The translations under genes were made by a program, and so were the position numbers. Shown here piece by piece: positions 1 to 10,740 of a stretch of DNA of 64,000 nt; the stretch's first letter is position 1; the number at the start of each line of letters is the position of its first letter. This DNA comes from Chara braunii. Its lineage: Eukaryota > Streptophyta > Charophyceae > Charales > Characeae. A model generated the notes under the pieces. The model did not search any database and was not told the origin of the DNA. It saw only the letters and a list, made by a program, of their open reading frames with translations. Location of the stretch: positions 1,785,921 through 1,849,920 of the forward strand of contig BFEA01000032.1 of assembly GCA_003427395.1 (NCBI GenBank), in the 5' to 3' direction.

Positions 1-477
1 CCCACCCCCGGCCGAGGTCAGTGGTGCCCACCCCCGGACCCCCGCCGGGGCCCGGGGGCCGGGGCTCGACAACCCTGGTACTAAGATAAGTAGGCGGCCA
101 TCAGTGAATAGAGGGGGCTGTGGTTGGAGTTCTGTCCGACCCGATAGCGCGGCAAAGAGGAACAAGAAAGACCACCCACACCTGAAAACCTTGGGACATT
201 CGGAGGTTGAAAAGCCAAAAGGGCCATCCTCGATAAGGAGGCCACGGGGCTCAAACACCGCCCTAAGAGCCAAAACGCGGCAGTGATAAAATGCCAAGTA
301 GCGGCGGCAAGTCCCCCGGCGGGAGAAAAACCTGAAGGACGCCCTGGGAAAGAAAAGTTAGGAGAGTCGGGCCGATTAATATAAGATGCAAAAAAAAACA
401 TGGGAATAGGCAGGTCTTAGGGCCGGGACTAAGGCAGTTATGAACAACCGGCCACTTTTCCGCAAAAAAAAATTTCC

Positions 478-2628
478 ATGTGCAGGCTAGGTAAAGAAAT
501 GGCGACTGAGGAAGGGATCGATGACCAGTGGAGTAGAGGGAATCAGGGCACGAATGGGGATGGGGAACGAAACGAGGGATTGGCCAGGGATCGAGAGTCG
601 GCCAAATTGGAAGGAACCCGAGAAGACGGAAAGGACGCCTCAATTGGCGAAAGCTCGAGGAAAGTTGGGGGTAGCAAAAGGGGACCTCAGGAAAACAGGG
701 AAGGGGAAAACGATATGAGAACAAGCCCTCGGAACTCGGCAGGAGCCACCCCTAAAAAGACAAAAGTCTCGGATGACAGTCGTAAATTGGTAGAAATAGA
801 AAAGCAGACTGCGGAATTTAAGGCAAGGCTTATTGAACAAATGATGGTCGAGGATGAGGAGGACCCCCAGGGCGCAGGGTCGGGTGAGGGACGCAGGATT
901 GGTCAGGACGAGGCCAGGTATGAGGGGAAGGATAATAGTCACAAAGGAACGCCTAGTAAGAAGGGGAAGGACAAGAACGACCCCCCGGCGGAAGGAACGG
1001 AAAACGCTATGACCCCGTCTGCCATCGACAGCGGCACTAGCCGATTGCCAGCCACGCCGAAAGTAACAGGGGTGTGTGACGGGCTTTAGAGCCTTAGGGA
1101 AAGGGTGCTAGGATGGTTTGACCCAGAAGGAACGCCGAAGACCAGGGAGAAGCAGAGGGAAAGCAAGGAAGAGGAAGGGACCAGTGCAGCTAGAAAAGCG
1201 GGTAGCTCCGAAGGTGGTCTCAAGAAGATAGTCGCCACCCTCACCCGGGTACTAAACAAGAATCAGGGATACCTCGCATATGCAAAGAAGAAACTTACTT
1301 TCGATGGGGCAAACATCACGGAGTTTCTGATAGACTATGAGAACCTAGCAGCCTTACTAAACTGGATAGAAGAGGAAAAAATAGAGCACCTGGGGCAGCA
1401 CGAGTTGCTAAGCTTGGGAAGGGACATTATGGTTATCGTCGCCTCCAGTAGATCCTGGAAAGAAACCAGGAACGAGATGATGAGGAAATACCTGAAGGCA
1501 GAAAAAATGGCAACGGAGGCCGAATTAGCAGCAGTCCAGAGGAAAAACTATGCGCCCTACAACGATTTCCTAAGGGCATTTACGTTAGTGGCTCTGCGAA
1601 TTCCCGGGGTAACGGACGGCATAATGAGTAAATACTTTCTCAGGCAGTTTTTCGAGTTTGATAAGGACAAGATCTTATCAGCATACCAGCAGACCAGCAA
1701 GTTTGAATACACAAGGGATGTGGATTTCAGTACGGTAACAGATCTTGCAGAAAAGACAGTGGTAACTGAGACCCTGGCTCTGCTTAAGGAAGGGGAGGTT
1801 ATAGACCTGACCGGGAAGACAGGGGATAAAGTCAAAAAGGGAATAGAAAGCCCGCACGAAAGGGTGTATGCGGTTGACAGCAAGATGGACATAATGAAAA
1901 GTGCGCTATTAGTGATGCAGGCGCAAGTATCCTGACCCGCCCTCCCGCCTCAAGAAGCCGTGGTCCCGACAGCTGTAGCAAACCGGGGATTTGGCAGAAG
2001 GGACCCCACCAACGAACAATGCAAGTATTGCACCATGATCGGGCATTTCGTACGGGCCTGTCCGAGATTCGATCACGATATTGAGCGGCAGAGGTGCAGC
2101 AGGTCCATCAAAGGCGAGATCCTTGGACCGCGGGGGGAGCGTGTAAATTGGAACTCACCAGGAGAGATGCGGCGAGCCGTCATCCTCCTGAATGACCTAG
2201 AGATAGGTGCCGTAGAAGCAGAGCCGATAGCCGAGATTGTCTGGGACCAGCCAAGGGGACGGGGACCACAGGTCAATTTTATCCTAGAAGGCAGTGGGCA
2301 GGATAAGGTAAATATCACCACTCGGCGGGCTGGTGCGGAAAAGAAGCTCATCTGAGACACAGTAATGGAAGAAGCCGCGGGGGCTAGCGAGGATCAGGAG
2401 GAAGCTGAGACCGGGGAACAGGAGAAGGTCTATGGAAAAACATGGGAAGAGGAACCGGTAGACAAAGCCACGGCGGCAAAAAAGAAGTTCAGATACCAGA
2501 TTCTGATTCTGACGCTGCCCGAATTAGATGACATATTGAGTAAGCTCCTGGTACCATGGTGTCAGTATCCTTCCAGACCATGTTGCAAGCAAGTCCGAGA
2601 CTGCTCAAGGGCCTCAGGTAGTTGTTGA
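478..2628 (+). pseudogene. Gag of element 1, one frame broken by stops
   Basis: A single reading frame runs from the ATG at 478 to the stop at 2626, interrupted in frame by TAG at 1087, TGA at 1933 and TGA at 2353. The N-terminal third is highly charged and low in complexity (rich in E, K, R, G). The middle (about 1240-1930) is a globular capsid-like region. A CCHC zinc knuckle (C-X2-C-X4-H-X4-C) lies at 2020-2061, as in retroelement nucleocapsids, where it binds RNA. The part after 2365 is acidic. Since the stops fall inside one continuous frame, they look like later point mutations and not gene boundaries. Gag would form the particle that packages element RNA. The protease frame follows in -1. 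Confidence 0.75.
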
Positions 2629-3722
2629 CGCGTAAACGTGTAGAAGTAGAGGAGGCTCCGGAACCACAGGAACAAGGACCCGAGGAGGCGGAGGTGCCAC
2701 AAGGAGTCTCTAACCTCCAAAGCATTCCAGGGGGCCTGGAAGACCTGGAAAAAGCCTTTGCCGATATTCGTCTGACTCTGTCGGACCGAGAAGGTGGCGA
2801 AGTAATAAGAGCACCGGCCGACACTAAACTTAGCTTCCACGCACTGCCCGTAGGAAAACTTAAAGTCCAGGTCGAAACTCACCACACCGATGCACTAGTG
2901 AATGGCGGTGCGGAAATTACCCTCATACGATGGGATTTCGCAACAATCACGGGATGCATAGTAAACACGGAGGTAGCAGGGAGTATCCGGGGAGCGGGGC
3001 GATAAATTCCCTTCACTGGATATGTCACTAAATGCGCAATCAAGGCAGGAATTCGAGAATCCATCTGGTCTTTCCAGCGGATGACCGTCATGGAAGAAAT
3101 TGACCATGACATAATCCTCGGGAGGTCGTGGTGCGCCAATGTAGAAATGATTGGCATGCACCTGCATGATGGCACATATATGGTAGACATAGAGGATCCG
3201 GTGACTGGTCGCGGAGAACTTCTCCGACTTATCGGAACTGGGGGGGACCCTCCCAAGGGTAAGTTAGCAACCTTGTCGTCGACGTTTGAAGAAAGCGCGC
3301 GGAAAGGCGCATTCCCATGGATGCAAGGCATGAGAGAAAAAGTAGAAATCATGATTGAGAAAGTATTTAGCAAGAAGGAGTGGATCAAGATTGGTCTACC
3401 CCTGAAGAAGAGGAGGCAAGAAGACGAAGGCCTGGAAGTTATGGTGGCAGAAAAAGAGTCGGAAGTCGAGCTTGGGGCCAGCCTACCCAAGCCAAGAGAA
3501 GGCCGGAACGAAATGTCGGAGGTGGTGCTTGAAATCCCAGATTTGTTACAACTCGTTAAGGCCATCAGGTACCACAAAGTGGGGGTGGACCTCGCAGCGC
3601 TTGCTAGATTTGAGGATGGGGTCCAAAAGGGCTACTATCTGAATGGGAAACTAGTCAGCATCCAGTCCCGCGTCTTGGAGGTAACAAGGCCGATCCCGAC
3701 CGTGCATTTTTTAGGAGAATGA
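2622..3722 (+). pseudogene. Retropepsin-like protease region of element 1
   Basis: This frame is -1 relative to gag and carries one in-frame TAA at 3003. Around 2889-2925 it has the layout of a retroviral aspartic protease active site, but the expected D-[ST]-G is N-G-G (AAT at 2901-2903), so the catalytic Asp appears lost. About 60 residues on, a hydrophobic IILGRSW segment (about 3110-3130) matches the second conserved retropepsin motif (ILG-x-x-[FW]). The remainder to 3722 is a charged linker. The frame ends in TGA at 3720-3722, overlapping the ATG of the RT frame as ATGA, seven bases after the heptamer TTTTTTA. In a live element this enzyme would cut Gag-Pol. Confidence 0.65.
3707..3713 (+). 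promoter_or_regulatory. Candidate -1 ribosomal frameshift heptamer (T TTT TTA)
   Basis: TTTTTTA sits in register X_XXY_YYZ with the protease frame (the first T ends a CAT codon), six bases before that frame's TGA stop. A -1 slip leads directly into the RT frame through AGG-AGA-ATG. It is the same heptamer used by lentiviral gag-pol. I have not shown a downstream stimulatory structure. The ATGA overlap at 3719-3722 could alternatively allow termination-reinitiation. Confidence 0.5.
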
Positions 3723-6574
3723 TCCCAGAAGGCAGTGTGCGAAAATACAAACCCGTGGGAAAGAAAGCCAAACCGGTCTCGATCCTAGTAGAAACATCAA
3801 AGGAAGAGGCCATGGAGAAGGAGGAGGAAATCTGGCGGGTAATAAGGGAGAGGCGAGCAACGGAAGGGCATCGCATACCAGATGACGTAGCAAACACCAT
3901 GAAAATAGGAGTGGAAGGATTTCTAACAGCGGAAGAAACTTAGTTGACAAGAAAAGCATGTCAGGAGTTTCATCTAGCTTTCACCTTGAACGATCATCAG
4001 AAAGGACGATTGGACGTAAAGCTAGTTCCCCCTATCAGGATCCACACCGTGCAGCACGAGTGTTGGAATGATAAAAGACCCGCCTATGAGTTTGGGATAG
4101 CAGCGGAGGTCACGGACCTGCTTAGGTCCAAAATAGATTCTTTCGTAGCTGAACCCACCGCATCTTCCTACGCGAACAAGTGGTTCGTGTTCAGGAAGCC
4201 CAATAAGACACTCAGGTGGATCCAGGACCTGCAGAAGCTCAATGCGGTAACAATTAGGGACGCAGGCTCGCTTGCACAGGCCGACTTATTGGCAGAATTC
4301 CATGCAGGGTGGAACATTTACTCCCTGGTAGACTTGTACTCGGGATATGATCAGTTGCCGCTCGACGCGAGGGATAGACCATATCCTGCAATGCACACCC
4401 CGGTAGGACAACTGCAGATGCAAGTGACCCCTATGGGCTTCACAAATGCGGTAGTAGAAACTCATAGGAGGATGCTCGCCGTCGCAGGGGATATGTTTCC
4501 GAAAAAGTGTGAACCTTACAAAGATGATAATCCCGTGAAAGGTGCAAGATACAAAGATGAGACGGAAGTACAACCGGGAGTGCAAAAGTACGTATGGGAC
4601 CACTTGCAGGATATTAAGGACTTACTCCTTCGATTCCTAGTCTACAACATTACTGCAAGCGGACCCAAGAGCATCCTGGCCGTCCCGGAAGTAACCATAC
4701 AGGGATTCCGCTGTGGAGCTTATGGTAGAAGACCTGATCCAGCAAGGACTGATAAGATCTCTCAGTGGCCGACACCCCTGCGAACCACGACGAAAGTACG
4801 AGCCTTCCTAGGGGCGGTTGGGTTCTGGAGGATCTTCATCAAAGGTTTCGCAAAGATAGCAGAACGCATCCGTGCAATGATTAGGGAAGGTGGCGCTATG
4901 GATTGGACCGAGGATAGGGAAGAGGCAGCCCAGACCCTGAAAGACATCCTGGCCTCCGATCAGGTCACGTTAGCAGCACCTTGCTTCAATGACGAGGTAG
5001 GACGGCCCTTCAGCTTCGAAATAGACGGGGGACCATTGGCAGTGGGAGGAGTACTGATACAGAGAAGCGAGGAGGGCAAAGAAAGGCCAATCAGATTTGA
5101 AAGTAGGACCCTGAATTCAGCAAAACGACGATATTCGCAGTTCAAGAAGGAGGTCTTAGCAATCCTGCATTGTCTTAAGACCTTCCAGGCATACATGTTT
5201 GGGAGGCGATTTATCCTAAGGATCGATCCCACCAACGTTGTCGGAGCCCTAAAGAATTACAAGCGCATAGATCCGACTGTTGGTAGATGGATAGGCTTCA
5301 TATGGCAATTTGACTATAAGGTCGAGCGAATTGCAGGGCTTCGAAATAGGGCAGATGGGTTGAGCAGGGTTTGTATCACGCCAAAAGGAGTAGAGGACGC
5401 ATAACCAATTGACGCCTTCCTGGAGTACGAAGGACGGACCCTTGTCGTAGATAATGAGACGGCAGATCCGGCACTTACAACAGGACAGTTGCTGATTCAG
5501 ACCTTGGAAAAGGGCGCACGTGCAGTAGTTGCAGAACTCAGGGAAGGACCAGTCACCACGGTCAGGCGTAAAGAGGAAAAAGACTCGTGGGGAGCAGAAG
5601 TAGGGGCCAGAGAGGAATTGATGGTAATGACCGTGGAAGGGGGACGGGACGCCGTAATGACATTGGCCAAAACCTGGGCACGGAAGGAGTGTCAGTACCT
5701 AGTCAACCTCACTCGGGAGGAGCAGGGTGTGGATCAGAACGAACTGGAATTCTTCCTCATACAAATGTATGAGGGCGTTTTCAAAGAAATCGGTCTGTTA
5801 CTGGTAGGGAACAAACAACCCACGGAAGTCAGTCCCAAGGCGACGGAGGAAGTCGAAAAGTATGTCCTAAGAAACGACCACCTGTTCAAGAAAGAGGAAA
5901 GGATGATGCCTAGGCACGTCGTGTGAGGGAGGTCTAGGCAGCTGAACGTAGTTCAGGCAATGCATGACGGGCTAGCTGGAGGTCACCGGTCGTCTAAGGG
6001 AACACTTGCAAAGATTGTGGCCCTATACTTCTTGCCAGGAATGGCAGGCATGGTCGCGACGTACTGTCAGACGTGTCTGATATGTCAAGAGAGGAGTTAT
6101 GTACGAGTCTACGAGCCCCTTAGACCCACTAGGGTACTGGGACCCGGACACCTTGTTCACCTCGATCTTGCCGTTATGCCCGTATCGACGGATGGGTTTT
6201 GATACATCTTGGATGCAAGGGATAATCTTAGTGGCTTTGTAGAAGCCCTAGCCCTCAAGAAGAAGACAGGGAAAGCAGTGGCCGACTGGGTGGAAGACTT
6301 CTACCTAAGGCACCCCTTCGTGCACAGGTTTATAGCAGACAATGGGACAAAATTCGTTAACCAGGAGGTATTGAATAGGCTTAAGACACTATGTGTACCG
6401 ATCAAGATCACCGAGCCCTACCATCCTGAGGCAAATGCACCGGTAGAAAGGGGTCACCGGACTTTGAAGAACACAATCGCAAAGTTGGCAGCAGATAATT
6501 TGAGAAGTTGGTCACGGTTTCTCAAGCAGGCAGTCTTCGCCGAGAACATGACTCGAAAAATAACAACGGGATGA
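3719..6574 (+). pseudogene. Pol of element 1: RT, RNase H, integrase
   Basis: One reading frame, broken by TAG 3941, TAA 5402, TGA 5924, TGA 5942, TAG 5948 and TGA 6200. The RT (about 4100-4800) has the DLYSGYDQ palm motif, the MGF-TNA motif and a Y-K-D-D catalytic box at 4517-4528; the usual hydrophobic x in YxDD is Lys here. The segment ending at GFRCGAYG and the FLGAVGFWR connection follow. RNase H (about 5000-5400) keeps the EIDGG, KEVLAIL and RIDPTN Asp/Glu positions. The integrase starts with an HHCC zinc region (H at about 5963 and 5984, C-X2-C at about 6075-6086). Its D-D-E core has Asp in VHLDLAV, Asp in IADNGTKF and Glu in PVERGHR. Catalytic residues survive, but the stops make it non-functional. 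Confidence 0.85.
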
Positions 6575-7083
6575 TTCCAGCAGAACGCTGGTATGGAAGG
6601 GAGATCGATTTTTCGATAGAAGCTTTGGTCCCTACCTGGAACAGGCTAGATGATGACCCACACTTGAGCACGGAAGAGTTAATCACCACACGCTGTCAGC
6701 AGGTCGCCAGAAACGAGGAGGCACTCGAGGAAGTAGTCAATCGTGTGACGGATAGTCGGATGAGGGATAAAGCAAGATAGGACCAGGTTAAGAACATTCG
6801 GAAGGAGCCACTCCAGGTGGGGGAGAAGGTGCTAATTAGGAACTTGGCTCTTGAGATACATGGTCCGGGCAGCTGGGAAAAAGATTCAAAGGGCCTTACA
6901 GGATCGCTAAGCGGGTCGGACTGAACATATTTGAACTTGAAGATCTCGATGGTACTAGCATAAGAGGGTCATTTCCGGGACAGAGACTGGTCAAATTTTT
7001 TAGCAGGGATCCAATGGAACAGTGGCTACAAGAAGCCGAGGACAAGGAAACTGGGGGATTGACAGCCCGAGAGGCGGGCAACT
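6508..7083 (+). pseudogene. Integrase C-terminal part of element 1, frameshifted
   Basis: Past about 6560 the integrase reading continues in the +2 (-1) frame with PAERWYGRE, typical of the end of a Ty3 integrase core. It runs to TAG 6778 and continues in the same frame to about 6890, where another frameshift leads to a segment ending near 7083. The segment around 6900-7000 (FELEDLDGTSIRGSFPGQRL) resembles the SH3-like tail common in these integrases ahead of a chromodomain, but I see no chromodomain. At least two frameshifts and one stop are present. Confidence 0.55.
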
Positions 7084-7212
7084 AGCTAAAACTTCTGGAT
7101 CGCCTCCCTGTGGAAGTGATCATGACCGCAGGGATTGTTCGTTTTGTGTGTTTTGACTTTTGTGGAACGTGGGGAGACTGCCTGGGCTGACTGTGACTGG
7201 GTCTGGGAGCCT

Positions 7213-7370
7213 GGGACAATGTATTATAGTTTTTGTGGGGCAACGCTGGGGACTGTCTACACGAGATATTTATGGGCAGGGACAATGTACCATAGCTTTT
7301 GTGGGGCGATGATGTGGACTGCCTACATGGGGCACCTACGTGTTGGGACAATGTGTCGAGGGTACAACGG
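7213..7370. repeat. 66-bp tandem repeat, about 2.4 copies
   Basis: GGGACAATGT recurs at 7213, 7279 and 7345, an exact 66-bp spacing, followed in the first two units by a TTTTGTGGGGC box. Because 66 is a multiple of three, a frame stays open (7135-7488) with 22-residue repeats. I regard that ORF as a by-product of the repeat. It lies between the integrase and the extra 3' ORF. Confidence 0.8.
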
Positions 7371-7535
7371 GGGGGGGACGGGATCACCAACCGCGCGAGG
7401 ACAAGCAAGGGTTCTGAGAAGGCCGACAAATCTGCAAATGGGGATGGGAAGGAATGTGACTATATGGGGAGGGGGTCATAGTGATTGATTATGCATGAAC
7501 AGGACTAGGCAGGGAGCAAACAGCAAACGGCAAAA

Positions 7536-8126
7536 ATGGAATTTGGAAATGAAAATGACAGCAACGCCATCAACAGGCCTACTGAGGAACAGTCGTCAAG
7601 GCAGGTTGGACAATCGAGCTCCAGAAAAAGAAAATTGTACGTGGGATTTGATCACAACTTGGTTATGAACAGGGAAGGGAGAAAGCAAGGGACCAGGGGA
7701 CCATCGCCACTAAAGGAAGGGGAGCCGATAGTCCTCCCATCGGAAAGCGACACTAGGAGTGAGGAAGAAAGGAACCCGGGAAAAAGATCAAGGCTGGACG
7801 AGGACGTGCACGTGCAATTTATCAATCTCACTAGAGAAGAACGGGGAAAAAGAGAGCAGCCGGGTGAGAAAAAGGACAAATGGATAGAAGAATTCGGATA
7901 TGAGTTACAGCGCTTAGTTCGATCAATGGGGGACTATCTTGCGATACAAGTGGATCATGAAGGCAAGAGAAAAGCTGAGCAGGGGAGAGGATCTAGCCCC
8001 AACAACCTTCTCTCCAGAACAAACACTCCTCCAGTTCCAAGGAGTAAAGAGGCAAATGAAGCAGGAAGGGGAGAATCGCGCAAGGAGGAAGGCTCAACGC
8101 ACACCACCTGGACATCAGGGGAATAA
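7536..8126 (+). CDS. Extra 3' ORF of element 1, charged protein of unknown function
   Basis: An intact 196-codon ORF lies downstream of integrase and just before the G10 tract. It is rich in Glu, Lys, Arg, Ser and Pro, with a short less-charged segment (about residues 90-140: FINLTREERG, EEFGYELQRLV, YLAIQVDHEG). It has no signal peptide, transmembrane segment or cysteine motif, so it is not an obvious envelope. Its composition resembles the N-terminal part of the element's own Gag (478-1089), so it may be a gag-like accessory ORF or partly duplicated gag. It is the only long frame in the element without an internal stop. Confidence 0.45.
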   Translation: MEFGNENDSNAINRPTEEQSSRQVGQSSSRKRKLYVGFDHNLVMNREGRKQGTRGPSPLKEGEPIVLPSESDTRSEEERNPGKRSRLDEDVHVQFINLTREERGKREQPGEKKDKWIEEFGYELQRLVRSMGDYLAIQVDHEGKRKAEQGRGSSPNNLLSRTNTPPVPRSKEANEAGRGESRKEEGSTHTTWTSGE

Positions 8127-8137
8127 GCAGGCGTAAT

Positions 8138-8147
8138 GGGGGGGGGG
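8138..8147 (+). other. G10 tract, candidate polypurine tract
   Basis: Ten consecutive G follow the 3' ORF by 11 bases. Retroelement plus-strand synthesis is primed from a purine tract just 5' of the 3' LTR, and this is the strongest candidate nearby. The next bases (TAACTAG) do not begin with TG, so the assignment is uncertain. Confidence 0.35.
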
Positions 8148-8150
8148 TAA

Positions 8151-9083
8151 CTAGAAATTAGGAAGGGTTGGTACCTGGGCAGGGACAACTGCCATTTTGA
8201 ATTTCGCACTTGAACTCTAGCAAATGGATTGAAATAAGGTAACTTTTGACTAAAGACCGGACTGAAATGAGGCTACTTAATGTAAGTCGTTGCTTTTCGG
8301 GAAAATACATAAGAGTCAGTGCACTTAGATATAGAACTGTGACGGGTTGCGTTAGCTAAGAGCAAGCAAGGGAAAAACAAGGGGGACCTAGATGAGACGA
8401 GTCTGTAATGTTGTCGTTGCATTCAAACTTTGTCTCCTCTTTTTTTGGGAAGGATTGTAATGAAACTACTTTTTGGATTTAAGAAACTATTGGGGGTTGG
8501 GAGGCTTGTGCTACTTTGTATGAGTATTCGCTTCCTTGGGGAAAACGTGAACTTTTTTTTTGGAAGTAAAAAATGGACTTTGGGGATGATTGACTTTGCC
8601 TCGAGGAAATAGGCAGGGGCATATGAACTCTTGAACATTGGAGGATGCAGTCATGGCGAGAGTTTTTCTTTCGAAATTGTGTACCCATGATTGAATGAGT
8701 CACCCCACGAGTCCTTGTGAGAGGTTAGGGGACCTATGGGTAGAGAGGCACCCTCTCCCCTAGGAGCCTAATCCAACCTACCCCAGGCAATCCCAGAGCA
8801 TTGANAANCATATGAGAAGTCANAAAAGTGGCAGGGAAACATTGAAATGATGNAACANCCCTTGTAATGNTTGAACGGNNGNGCGNGCTAGTGNTGCTTG
8901 GGNCCNCGAGCCTCAACTTGAGTACTAGACGCTAAGTCGGATGTATGGATGGATGTGAGAACGACAAAAGACATGAGGAAAAGGAAGAAGCATGCGTAAA
9001 AACCCAAGAAGATGACCGCCTTCTAACCTCTGAGACAAGAAAGGATCCGTCTCCTTGAGGCCCACCCCCTCGAGCGCTAACAT
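8151..9083. other. Non-coding stretch with scattered Ns, possible 3' LTR
   Basis: No gene is recognisable. Short ORFs here lack any domain. Bases 8804-8902 contain scattered single Ns, indicating low-quality consensus. TGNAACANCCC at about 8850 resembles a plant LTR start and could mark the 3' LTR of element 1. Confidence 0.4.
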
Positions 9084-9240
9084 TGAAATGGACAAAGATG
9101 ACCCTAACCAGACTGTCCAATTGAAATGGATAAGGATGGTCCTAACCAGGCTGTCCGATTGCAACGGATAAGGATGACCCTAACCAGGCTGTTCGACTTA
9201 AAATTGGAAAGAACGACCCTAACCAGGTTATTCGGAATGG
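9084..9240. repeat. 38-bp tandem repeat, four copies
   Basis: The core [AG][CT]CCTAACCAG recurs at 9101, 9139, 9177 and 9216 (spacing 38, 38, 39), each followed by a TGTCC/TTCG-type segment and, in three units, by TTGAAATGGATAAG or a variant. Confidence 0.8.
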
Positions 9241-10500
9241 CCCCTGACAAGGGTCATTCTTTGGAATTGGCACTGGGGTCCCCTTGCATGACTGCTTGAG
9301 ATGCATGGTATTGGAAGAGCTGAGCTTTGGAAAAAATATTGATGAGATATTGAACTGAGTTTAAAAGAGACATTGAGCTGAGCCTTGGATAAGATTGGAA
9401 AGAGCTGAGAGCGGAAAAGATATTGGACTCAGCCTTGGAAAAGATATTGCATTGAGCACCGGACTGAGATTGAGCATGGAAATGAGACTGAGCATTCGAA
9501 TTGGATTAAGTATTGAAAATCGCATGGCATAAATAGCGGACCCTAGGCAACTTGAGATGAATTTGGAAATGGCATTGAAATGGATTTCCCTTTTCTTCTA
9601 GTCTTTGGCCTCATCGAGAGGGGGATACCGGTGCATGCACCGCGGCCCCAAGACATCTATCCCTTTGAGGGAAAAAGTCTCAGCGCGACCCGTTCCTCTT
9701 CAAGAGGGTGAGGGTTAAAGGACTAAGGCACCTACCACTTGGATCGGTGTGGGACGTCCGGAACCACCTCCGACAATGAGCTTAAGTTGGGGAGTTCCAA
9801 CTGCGCCTCCTGTTCAATGCCTAAACGTCAAAGGGCGAGAGAGTCAAATGGGCAGGAAAACCATTCTCATCTAGTCTATTTTGCTACTCTCCAACCATAT
9901 GCCATGTCATAGAGGGGTGGCATAGTCGCTTGGGTCGGACCTCGGCTTCCCGCACTAAGTTGGGCGGCACTGTCCAAGGGAAGAGTCTTGGCGGAGTACC
10001 AGGTGGAGTCCGCGGCCACCACGGAGCATTGACACCGCCCCGCCGGAACATTACAACCGCTTCGGGACTAATTGCGAGGTCTTCGTAACTGCACTCGCGA
10101 ACTGATGGAGAGCCCCAACTCTCTTGAAAGGAAGAGGCCGGAATCCAGAAAAGCACCACTCGGGAGGAACGATTCGCGAGGAACGCTCTTACGGCTAAAC
10201 GAGACCCTCAGAGGCTTGGATTGGACCTGCCTAGCAGACGCGAGGAAGAACCTTGGTATTGGTGTTCGCCACGTAAGAGAAGAAAGGTCGGACCGGGTAG
10301 AAGGATGAGGCGTCGTCCGCTGGGGAGGAACTGATCACTCTTCCTTTTGTGAAGCGGATTGGCTTGTGTCCTTGACTTGCGGTTGGTGGGCCAAAGGTCT
10401 GCGTACCTCCGAGTGAGAATCAATCGTGTAATGGGGACATCGCATTTTGAGTGGGGGAAAGGTGTGCCAACTACCAATGGATACGCATGAAAATAAGACT
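9241..10500. other. No recognisable gene; degenerate GAGATTGAGC-like repetition
   Basis: At 9340-9520 short, poorly conserved variants of 'gatattgaactgagc' alternate without a fixed period. A 14-bp perfect palindrome (CGGTGCATGCACCG) lies at 9629-9642. Otherwise I see no gene or mobile element. Confidence 0.5.
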
Positions 10501-10740
10501 TGTAATTGACTTTGCATTGGCTTGGAAAAAAAAGGCCTGTCAAGATGGCCGGAACAGAAAAAAATTGTAATTGACTTTGCATGGGCCTGAGAAAAAGAGC
10601 CCAGCAAGATACCCAAAAAAGAAAAAAACTTGTAATTGGTTTGCATGGGCCTGAGAAAAAGGGGGGGGGCTGACAAGAGGCCAAGACAGAAGGGACTTGA
10701 GCAAGTGACATGGCATGAACTTGAGAAAAAGGGTCTGGTT
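10501..10740. repeat. 65-bp tandem repeat, three good copies and one diverged
   Basis: TTGTAATTGACTTTGCATGG or close variants recur at 10500, 10565 and 10630 (65-bp spacing), each followed by GGCCTGAGAAAAAG-like sequence. A fourth, diverged unit is near 10700. Confidence 0.75.

Larger units (their letters stand above)
1..8150 (+). mobile_element. Degenerate Ty3/gypsy-type LTR retroelement (element 1)
   Basis: The order is gag with a zinc knuckle, aspartic protease, reverse transcriptase, RNase H, integrase (HHCC then D-D-E), which is the Ty3/gypsy order. The left edge (1-75) is very GC-rich, with CCCACCCCCGG at 1 and again near 28, and may be the tail of a 5' LTR. TGGTACTAAGAT at 76 is a weak candidate primer-binding site. 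A G10 run at 8138-8147 could be the polypurine tract. I found no second copy of bases 1-75, so the LTR pair is not demonstrated. TGNAACANCCC near 8850, inside an N-spotted stretch, resembles a common plant LTR start (TGTAACACCC) and is an alternative 3' LTR boundary. Every main reading frame is broken by stops, so the copy is dead. The RT region recalls a Ty3 lineage I associate with basidiomycete fungi; that is from memory. Confidence 0.85.

Noticed and set aside
1-75. LTR pair for element 1
   Set aside because: No second copy of the left-edge sequence was found within the window, so I do not claim paired LTRs.
9629-9642. 14-bp palindrome CGGTGCATGCACCG as an operator
   Set aside because: Isolated, with no gene nearby; it may be chance.
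10100-10135. Hammerhead-ribozyme-like CTGATGG...GAAA
   Set aside because: The core has CTGATGG instead of CTGATGA, two extra bases before GAAA, and no closing stems I can form.
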